Positions 57,099 through 64,000 of a stretch of DNA of 64,000 nucleotides are shown in pieces. Both the position numbers and the translations under genes were made by a program. The notes below the pieces were generated by a model that worked only from the letters and a program-made list of their open reading frames with translations, did not search any database and had not been told where the DNA came from. Each line of letters begins with the position of its first letter. Position 1 is the first letter of the stretch. The stretch spans positions 7,340,558-7,404,557 of the forward strand of contig OZ023198.1 in the NCBI GenBank assembly GCA_963995505.1. The letters run 5' to 3'. Source of the stretch: Hypericum androsaemum. Taxonomy: Eukaryota; Streptophyta; Magnoliopsida; Malpighiales; Hypericaceae.

Positions 57099-57879
57099 TG
57101 ACATGAACCTCGGCAGGAGATTCACAACGGACCGTGCTACTTTGGATGGAACAGACCGCAACCCACGAACTCGAGCCTTGCAAGAACCTTGGTTTGGAAG
57201 AACCGCAACCCGAGCAATGGAATTTCGTGAACCTTTGGTCCAAGTCGAATCACGCCACAAACGATGATGGAGGAATCGTTTGATAAGTGAAAGATTCGCT
57301 CAAGCTAAGCAATCCAGCAATTAGCAAGAACACGCAAGGAGTATCTAACTCACAAAATTATCAATCTCAAAAGTTGTGTACGTTCTATTGCTAGGAGTCC
57401 TCTTTATATAGGCTCCCAAAGTACCAAAGTATTCCTAAACAAGCTAACTCCTTAAAAGGAGTTCAAAGGCTGGCCAAAACTCTCTTTCCTAATCTTAGGA
57501 GATTCTGGCCGAATTTATTCAACTAAATAAGGAATAATATAAGCAAATAATATCTAATAGAATAACTAATAGCTGCACGTCCAAAACAAGTAGATGCACG
57601 GACTAAATAGGCTGATTCTTCTTGATTCTCCATGTGCGCATGCATCTAGAAGCTTACGTGCATGTCAAGCTTCCAAAATAGCCTCTATCACGTGCATGGG
57701 CCTCATGCACGTCCTTGCACTTGTACGCACCATCTTGAGCCCAGACTTCTTGCATTAATCCATTAAATTCGGCCTGAAACTTTTTGGCTCTTGCTCGTGT
57801 CACCGGTCCAATTGGTACGAGCACTTGCCGTGAGTCTTGTGGCTTGAATGTAGGTGTGTTCGTAGGTGTGCTCACATCA
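57099..57879 (-). repeat. A7 5' LTR
   Basis: 781 bp, TGATGTGAGCACACC...GTTCATGTCA on the minus strand. It encodes in U3 a degenerate form of the A tail (GPVTRARAKKFQAEFNGLMQ). It is followed at 57880 by N2 LTR sequence; TTCGT would be its TSD, but the partner is deleted. Confidence 0.92.
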
Positions 57880-58460
57880 TTCGTGATGGAGATCTCGACC
57901 CAATCCTCACAACAAAACAAGAACCTTGGTATTACGACCGCGACCCGCTGTTTGAGTTGAGACAAAGAACCTTGATATATCGATGACGCCACAAACGGTG
58001 ATGAAGATCCGTTTGATAAGTCAATGGTGAACTCGACGGAATTCCTCCGTTGTGTTCGAATTGTTCCGAAGAACCAAGAGAGCAAAGCCCACGTTTTTCA
58101 ATCAATAATGGTCTCCTTTTCTCATTGTATAAGTCAAAAGTTGTTGGAATATAACTTCCTAATCAAAACTAATGGCTGAAATAAACTTCCTAAATAGAAT
58201 GCCCAAATCAGAGAGAATGAATCTTCAAGATCTTTGCTGCTAAAAGGACCTTCTAGAACTTGTATTTAAGGTCATAAACTCAGCTGAATTTCGTGGCTCT
58301 TGGTCCATGGACTTTAATAAATTTGCTTGAGCCCAACTCTCCAAAGTATGCTTGGAAATCAGCCCACAAAGTTGTGACTTGAAGTGCTTTGTGTGTGCTC
58401 TCTCACTTGGTCAGATTGGCACTTGAAATCATCATATGAGTGCTTCCCATATTCATATCA
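57880..58460 (-). repeat. N2 3' LTR, truncated by A7
   Basis: 581 bp starting TGATATGAATATGGG at 58460 on the minus strand. It shares blocks with the N1 LTR (GTGGGCTTTGCTCTCTTGG, CGACTTATCAA-like) but is not the same subfamily. It ends where A7 begins. Confidence 0.85.
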
Positions 58461-58553
58461 TTCCCCTCCTCTTGAAAGGGATTTGTCCTCAAATCCTCGC
58501 ATATGTCATACTGCCACAAATTAACAACCATGCTCGAACAAGGTTGAGTCGTC
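58461..58553 (-). pseudogene. N2 ORF 3' end
   Basis: Encodes [26 protein letters not shown], the pre-LTR peptide typical of N and A, followed by the polypurine tract. It continues at 61201 on the other side of N3: consensus N sequence runs on from GAGTCGT into TGGTTGTACTTGATACC. Confidence 0.83.
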
Positions 58554-59285
58554 AGGAACTCGCACCAACTTGGACCATCTACTCTAGGATGATGGTTGAT
58601 CTTGACCCGTCGCTTTGCGCTTTGCACCGAACCTTAGTGTTGGTTAACTTTGACCCGTAGCAATGGTGAGAACGCGAACCTTGATCTTGAATCTAATACG
58701 CCACAAACGGAGATGGAAATTCTGTTTGATAAGTACAAACGCCCTAGTTAAGCAATCCAGCCCACAAGGACAACCAGAGTATCAAATCTCACGAATTTTC
58801 TTATGCCAAAAAGTGATGTCTTTATTGAATTCGTGGCCCTCCATATATAGAGGTTAAAACTGACCTGGATAGACTCCAAAGTCAACAAGATAAGTTCTGA
58901 AGAGCTCCAAACTTATCATACTACTTAAACTAGTTCTAAAAACGAATGTTTATCTTAAGAATTGAAAAACACAATCATTGTCCAACATTATCCACTATTG
59001 GATAACTCTTATTCCTAAAAAGTTATAAAAAGTTTGGATAACTCTTATTCATAAAAAGTAGGAATCTTAGTTCTACTCCTTTAGGCATCCAAAACAACTC
59101 CAATCACGTGCATGGGCTTTGCATGGACGTCCACAGGCTTACACGAACTGGTTGTAGTCCAAATCCCTTGAATTAATCCGTGGAGCTCAGCTTGAAGCGT
59201 CTTTGCTCTTGCTCTTGTGATTGGTCCAAGTGGAACTCGAACTGGTTGTGGGTCTTGTAGCTCCATAGTGGACGTGTTCAAATCA
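58554..59285 (-). repeat. N3 3' LTR, lacking its last 16 bp
   Basis: Begins TGATTTGAACACGTCC at 59285 (TGATGTGAAC in the 5' copy). It encodes the last ~67 residues of the N3 protein and stops short of the terminus TGATATGAATCCCGTT seen at 60453. Confidence 0.92.
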
Positions 59286-60196
59286 TTCCCCCCCTCTTGA
59301 AAAGGATTTGCCCTCAAATCCTTGCATCTGTCATGCTTTTGCCAACTCACAACCATGCTGGTGCAAGATGAACTCTTTGAACGTCGTGGCTGCACGTGAT
59401 ACCTTCCTTTCCAACAGAACAAGTACTTTGATCTTAAAGAATCTGAAGTCATCTCCAACTCAAAAGCAAAAGCCCTACTAATCCGTTTAAGCCTTTCTTT
59501 GAACTTCAAACTATTCCAGATGTTGATCAACGATGAACCTCCAACATAATTAAACTCGTCCACACCTAAGAAGTCAATATGTTCAACATGTAAATCAGGA
59601 GACATGTAAGATATGGGTTGGACATCTTCCTTGTCAACTAAAACAACAAGTTCTTCTTGTTCACCATCAATAGCAGTTAAGCACTTCTTCATATGAACAA
59701 CATCCACCAATTCTGATTCATTGAACAAATCTCTCAAGTAAAGAAGTGACATGGCATGGTCATCAAAACATTCTCCATCGAACAAGTCAATAGAATATTC
59801 ACCAAATTCCTCCCATGTCAAAACCTCTTCTTCAACAATCACTTCAGGTGTAACCTCCAAATCGTCAGAACTACATACCTTCCCCTCAATGTCGTGCTTA
59901 GTGTTAATGGTGTTCTCCCTCTTTCCATTGACTTCTCCAACAAAATTAGCTCCTGAATTCTTCTCATCTTTGACCCTCATCCTCCTTTGTTGAATTTGTC
60001 TTCCGCTACAGACATTAGGAACATCATGTATCCTCTCTTGTTTGCACACTATCCGGTCCACCTTTTCGCTGAGCTTCTTGACCTCCGTTCTCATTATATG
60101 CCTCATCCCACTAAGAAGGGCGTCCATAAACGTGTGTGTATCACCAACCAATGGTGCAACACCTTCAAAGGATCTTCTTGAGTAGTTATAAGACAT
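59081..60196 (-). CDS. N3 protein, 371 residues, function unknown
   Basis: Not recognised as any known enzyme. It starts MSYNYSRRSFEGVAPLVGD. Residues ~22-55 (DALLSGMRHIMRTEVKKLSEK...) form a likely amphipathic helix resembling the A Gag N-terminus (VDALAGKLERMVQAQMEPLQ...). A basic stretch follows (~60-80), then a long acidic middle (TWEEFGEYSIDLFDGECFDD, LRDLFNESELVDVVHMKKC, HIDFLGVDEFNYVGG), a basic/aromatic block (SLKFKERLKRISRAFAF, SKYLFCWKGRYHVQPRRS), the A-like pre-LTR peptide KDLRANPFQEGGND, and the tail VPLGPITRARAKTLQAEL encoded in the LTR. It may be a Gag-derived, trans-acting or packaging protein, but that is inference. It is the only intact N ORF in the window; N1 and N2 copies are broken. 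Confidence 0.88.
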   Translation of the reverse strand: MSYNYSRRSFEGVAPLVGDTHTFMDALLSGMRHIMRTEVKKLSEKVDRIVCKQERIHDVPNVCSGRQIQQRRMRVKDEKNSGANFVGEVNGKRENTINTKHDIEGKVCSSDDLEVTPEVIVEEEVLTWEEFGEYSIDLFDGECFDDHAMSLLYLRDLFNESELVDVVHMKKCLTAIDGEQEELVVLVDKEDVQPISYMSPDLHVEHIDFLGVDEFNYVGGSSLINIWNSLKFKERLKRISRAFAFELEMTSDSLRSKYLFCWKGRYHVQPRRSKSSSCTSMVVSWQKHDRCKDLRANPFQEGGNDLNTSTMELQDPQPVRVPLGPITRARAKTLQAELHGLIQGIWTTTSSCKPVDVHAKPMHVIGVVLDA

Positions 60197-60452
60197 TCTT
60201 GCAGATTCTCTTTTTTTCTACTTTCAACTTTTCTTTTCTTTTTTTTGATTTTTTTTTCAGCTTTCTTTCTTCTTCTTTTCTTGGCTGCCTTCTTCTCTAT
60301 CTTTCTTTTTTTTCGGAATTTTTTTCCTCTTTTTTATTTTTTTTTCTTTCTCCAACAGAGAATACAATAAGAATAACGAACTAAAAACTAATGATAAAAA
60401 AAACGAAATTTAAAGATAGATGATCTGAAGTAACCTAGGCTCTGATACCAAA
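60197..60452 (-). other. N3 leader with a purine tract
   Basis: 256 bp between the 5' LTR and the ORF. Primer-binding site 60439-60450. 60210-60360 is almost wholly purine on the coding strand, nearly identical to the N1 leaders and analogous to the A leaders. Confidence 0.88.
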
Positions 60453-61200
60453 TGATATGAATCCCGTTAGGAACTCGCACCAACTCAGACCGTCTACTCT
60501 AGGATGATGGTTGATCTTGACCCGTCGCTTTGCGCCTTGCACCGAACCTTAGTGTTGGTTAACTTTGACCCGTAGCAATGGTGAGAACGCGAGCCTTGAT
60601 CTTGAATCAAATACGCCACAAACGGAGATGGAAATTCTGTTTGATAAGTACAAACGCCCTATCTAAGCAATCCAGCCCACAAGGAAAACCAGAGTATCAA
60701 ATCTCACGAATTTTCTTATGCCAAAAAGTGATGTCTTTATTGAATTCGTGGCCCTCCTTATATAGAGGTTAAAACTGACCTGGATAGACTCCAAAGTCAA
60801 CAAGATAAGTTCTGAAGAGCTCCAAACTTATCATACTACTTAAACTAGTTCTAAAAACGAATGTTTATCCTAAGAATTGAAAAACACAATCATATTCCAA
60901 CATTATCCACTATTGGATAACTCTTATTCCTAAAAAGTTATAAAAAGTTTGGATAACTCTTATTCCTAAAAAGTAGGAATCTTGGTTCTACTCCTTTAGG
61001 CGTCCAAAACAACTCCAATCACGTGCATGGCCTTTGCATGGACGTCCACGGGCTTACACGAACTGGTTGTAGTCAAAATCCCTTGAATTAATCCGTTGAG
61101 CTCAGCTTGAAGCGTCTTTGCTCTTGCTCTTGTGATTGGTCCAAGTGGAACTCGAACTGGTTGTGGGTCTTGTAGCTCCATAGTGGACGTGTTCACATCA
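60453..61200 (-). repeat. N3 5' LTR
   Basis: 748 bp, TGATGTGAACACG...GGATTCATATCA on the minus strand. TATATAAGG-type promoter near 60758-60766. It is unrelated over most of its length to the N1 LTR, although the internal regions are nearly identical. Confidence 0.94.
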
Positions 61201-61820
61201 TGGTTGTACTTGATACCTTCCATTCCAACAGAACAAGTACTTCGAATTAGTAGGCCAAAGCCCTACTAATCCGTTTAAGCCTTTCTTTGAACTTCAAACT
61301 ATTCCAGATGTTGATCAATGGTGAACCTCCAATATAATCAAACTTGTTCACTCCCAAGAAATCAATATGCTCAATATATTCAACGTGAAAATCTGGAAAC
61401 ATGTAAGATATGGGTTGATCCTCTTCCTTATTAACAGCAACAATAAGTTCTTCATGTTCACCATCAATAGGAATTGTGCACTTCTTCATGTGAACAATAT
61501 CCACCACAGATGATTCGTCAAATAAATCTCTTAGGTAAAGTAGTGACATGGTATGGTCATCAAAATAATCTCCATCAAATAAATCAATGGAATATTCACC
61601 AAACTCCTCCCATGTCAAAACCTCTTCAAAAACTTCATCTGAAGGCATACCAATTTCAGAACAACATACCTTTTCCTCAATGTTGCACTTAGATTGAATG
61701 ATCTTCTCTTGTTGTACTTCACTAACTTCTCTTGTATGCAAGTCAATTTTCCTTGCCAAAGACATAAGTTTCTCCCAGCTGTCTTCATCATCCCATGCTG
61801 TAACTCTAAGAGTGCTATTT
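61201..61820 (-). pseudogene. N2 ORF middle part, diverged
   Basis: Minus-strand frame 61765-61247, homologous to N3 residues from about 90 to 265 (VLTWEEFGEYSIDLFDG, LLYLRDLFDESSVVD, HIDFLGVNKFDYIGG, LINIWNSLKFKERLKRISRA). It stops at 61247 because of a deletion of roughly 26-30 nt. Differences from N3 are conservative and often synonymous. The 5' part runs into satellite near 61820. Confidence 0.86.
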
Positions 61821-64000
61821 CTTTCCTAATCTTGCTTTTGCCATGACTTTTCTTTCCTCTTCTTACCTTATTTTGCCTTTTCTTGCATTTTCTTTCCTTA
61901 TCTTTCCTTTTCTTGCCTTATCTTCCCTTTTGTTTCCTTTTCTTGCGATATCTTTCCTTTTCTTTCCTTTGCCTGCCTTATCTTGTCTTTTCCTTGACTT
62001 TTCTTTCCTCTTCTTACCTTATCTTGCCTTATCTTTCCTTTCCTTTCCTTTTCTTGCCTTTCCTTGCCTTATCTTTCCTTTTCTTTCCTTTCCTTACCTT
62101 TTCTTGCCTTTCCTTGCCTTATCTTTTCTTTTCATTCCTTTTCTTGCCTTTTATTATCATTTCTTGCCTTTTCTTATCTTTTCTTCCATTTTCTTGCCTT
62201 TTCTTTCCATTTCATACCTTTTCATGACTTTTCCTTGCCATTTCCTTTCTTATCTTGCCTTTTCCTTGACCTTTCTTTCCTCTTCATACCTTATCTTTCC
62301 TTCTCTTTCCTTTTCCTTACCTTTTCTTCCCTTTTCTTTCCTTATCTTTCCTTTTTTTGCCTTTTCTTAACTTTTCCATGCCTTTGCTTGCCTTATCTTG
62401 CCTTTTCTCGCCTTATCTTTCCTTTTCTTTCCATTTCTTTCCTTTTCTTGCCTTTTCTTGCTTTATCTTTCCTTTTCTTACCTTTTCTTGCCTTTTCTTG
62501 CTTTATCTTGCCTTTTCTTACCTTTTCTTACCTCATCTGTCCTTTTCTTTCCTTTTATTGCCTTTCCTTTTCTTTTCTTGCCTTATCTTGCCTTTTCTTG
62601 CCTTTTCTTTCCTTAACTTGCCCTTTCTTTGCCTTTTCTTTCCTTTTCTTGCCTTATCTTTTGATATCTTGCATTTTCTTAAATTTTCATTCCTTTTCCT
62701 TGGCTTTTCTTACCTTTTCTTTCCTTTACTTGCCTTTTCTTACCTTTTCTTTCCTTTTCTTACCTTTTACTTGCCTTTTCTTTCCGTATCTGGGCATTTC
62801 TTGCCTTTTCCTTGCCTTTTCTTTTCTTTTCTTGCCTTATCTTGCCTTTTCCTTGCCTTTTCTTTCCTTTTCTTGCCTTATCTTGCCTTTTCCTTGCCTT
62901 TTCATTCCTTTTCTTGTCTTTTCATGCCTTTTCTTACCTTATCTTTCCTTTTCTTGCCTTTTCATGTCTTTTCCATGTCTTTTCTTGCCTTTTCTTTACT
63001 TTTATTTTCTTCTCATTCCTTTTCCTTGCATTTTCTTGCCTTATCTTGCCTTTTCTTGCCATATCTTGCCTTTCTTGCCTTTTCTTACCTTTTCTTGCCT
63101 TTTCTTACCTTTTCTTGCCTTTTCTTGCCTTTTCCTTACCTTTTCTTGCCTTTTCTTGCCATATATTTCCTTGTTTTGCCTTTTCTTTCCTTTTCCTGGC
63201 CTTTTATTGCCTTTCTTTCCTTTACTTGTCCTTTCCTTGCCTTTTCTTGCCTTTTCTTACTTTTTTCTTGTCTTTTCCTTGCCTTTTCATGCCTTTTCTT
63301 TCCATATATTGCCTTTTCTTTCCTTTTCCTTTCCTTTTCCTTGCCTTTTCTTTCCTTTTCTTGCCTTATCTTGCCCTTTCTTGCCTTTTCCTTGCCTTTT
63401 CCTTGCCTTTTCTTTCCTTTTCTGGTCTTTTCAAGCCTTTTCTTGCCTTATCTTTCATTTTCTTGCCTTTTCATGCATTTTCCACGCTTTTCTTTCCTTT
63501 TCTTGCCTTATCTTGACTTTTCTTGCCATATCTTGCCTTATCTTGCCTTTTCTTTCATTTTCCTTGACTTTTCTTGCCTTATCTTTCCTTTTTTTGCCTT
63601 TTCCATGCATTTTCTTGCCTTATCTTTCCTCTTCTTTCCATTTCTCACCTTTTCTTGCCTTGTCTTTCCTTTTCCTTGCCCTTTCTTTCCTTTTCTTGCC
63701 TTTTCATGCCTTATCTGTCCTTTTCTTGCCTTTTCATGCCTTTTCCATGCCTTTTCTTGCCTTCTCCTTACTTTTCTTGCTTTATCTTCCATTTTCTTGC
63801 CATTTCATTCATTTTCCTTTCCTTTTCTTGCCTTTTATTGCCTTCTCCTTGCCTTTTCTTGCCTTACCTTTTCTTTCATTCCTTTTCTAGCCTTTTCTTA
63901 TCATTTCTTGCCTTTTCTTTCCTTTTCTTGCCTTTTCATGACTTTTCCTTGCTATTTCTTACCTAATCTTGCTTTTGCCATGACTTTTCTTTCCTCTTCT
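61821..64000. repeat. CT-rich minisatellite, ~10 bp period (right block, runs off the window)
   Basis: About 2.2 kb of CCTTTTCTTG / CCTTATCTTT / CCTTTTCCTTG variants. The landmark TAATCTTGCTTTTGCCATGAC occurs at about 61827 and 63965, suggesting a ~2.1 kb higher-order unit; 63600-63995 matches the left block 35469-35851. The array is nearly all C/T on the plus strand. It holds a 608-codon open frame (62064-63890) of Phe/Leu/Ser/Cys/Pro low complexity, which is not believed to be a gene. Confidence 0.93.

Larger units (their letters stand above)
53684..57879 (-). mobile_element. A7: divergent A-family element, 3' half deleted
   Basis: Minus strand: 5' LTR 57099-57879, primer-binding site 57085-57096, leader, gag, protease and RT, ending at the RT/RNase H boundary where it fuses with the A6 LTR. 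RNase H, integrase and 3' LTR are absent. Protein and LTR are clearly diverged from A1-A6, so this is an older or separate subfamily. Confidence 0.92.
58554..61200 (-). mobile_element. N3: nearly full-length non-autonomous N element with an intact ORF
   Basis: 5' LTR 60453-61200 (748 bp), primer-binding site 60439-60450, leader, ORF 60196-59081, polypurine tract 59286-59298, 3' LTR 58554-59285 (732 bp). The outer 16 bp of the 3' LTR and the left TSD are missing. It is nested in N2. Total about 2.65 kb, with no gag, protease, RT or integrase. Confidence 0.94.
57880..61820 (-). mobile_element. N2: remnant N element, host of N3
   Basis: Combines LTR 57880-58460, internal 58461-58553 and internal 61201-61820 around N3. 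It is truncated on both sides (A7 on the left, satellite on the right). That 58461-58553 and 61201-61820 are one element is inferred from their adjacency in the N3 consensus. Confidence 0.8.

Noticed and set aside
62064..63890. 608-codon open frame rich in Phe, Leu, Ser, Cys and Pro
   Set aside because: It lies wholly in the 10-bp CT satellite, whose unit has no stop triplet in any frame; the peptide only mirrors the repeat, and other frames and the other strand are open too.
61821..64000. CRISPR-like array
   Set aside because: No unique spacers; units are degenerate 10-mers in tandem, in plant DNA.

Overview
The window is repeat-rich plant nuclear DNA with no host gene, tRNA, rRNA or CRISPR that I can support. 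Everything legible is Ty3/gypsy LTR retrotransposons, derivatives of them, or a simple satellite. The land-plant call rests on the protein families, on primer-binding sites complementary to plant initiator-Met tRNA (TGGTATCAGAGC), and on the nesting style; the species cannot be named. LTR ends, target-site duplications (TSDs) and reading frames were traced by eye, and many boundaries are exact to the base. Working names: A = autonomous family with a 1595-residue Gag-Pol and ~804-820 bp LTRs; B (498 bp LTRs), C (524 bp) and D (452-480 bp) = three related autonomous families whose Gag starts [16 protein letters not shown] = a small non-autonomous family with an unrecognised 371-residue protein; SS1 = a 321 bp palindromic-ended insertion.

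Layout. (1) 1-18161: a head-to-tail A array, INT(A1)-LTR-INT(A3)-LTR-leader stub(A4), with an opposite-strand A2 (3386-10154, TSD CGAGA) inside A1. (2) 18162-18982: a mosaic of an N LTR end, an inverted A integrase piece and another N LTR start. (3) 18983-35468: B1, split by C1 (19596-25208, TSD CTTCG) and by B2 (25300-35417, TSD AAGAC). B2 itself carries an N tandem N1 (LTR-INT-LTR-INT-LTR, 27584-31759, TSD CCAAG) and SS1 (34455-34775, TSD CAATG). (4) 35469-35851: CT-rich satellite with a ~10 bp period. (5) 35852-53689: minus-strand A6, split by D1 (37375-42877, TSD CATGC) and by a rearranged D2 (43722-49380, TSD TTAGT). (6) 53684-57879: divergent, 3'-truncated A7. (7) 57880-61820: N2 remnant containing the nearly complete N3 (58554-61200). 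(8) ~61820-64000: the same satellite again.

How it fits together. A, B, C and D each encode Gag (with a CCHC knuckle), aspartic protease, reverse transcriptase, RNase H and integrase in one frame. A's Pol runs on into the 3' LTR and ends in a GPMTRARA tail. N keeps a Gag-like N-terminal helix, the A-type pre-LTR peptide and, in N3, the GPITRARA tail, but has none of the enzymes, so it probably depends on A-type proteins. The A families look like the CRM (centromeric) chromovirus lineage. With the 10-bp satellite this suggests a centromeric or pericentromeric locus, which is an inference. The LTR pairs checked differ at only a few sites, so most insertions are recent.

The most unusual items are: SS1, which reads as an integrated, self-primed minus-strand strong-stop cDNA; the N family, with an unrecognised protein under apparent constraint, exchange of LTRs on a nearly identical internal region, and 3-LTR tandems; and the A array with shared LTRs.
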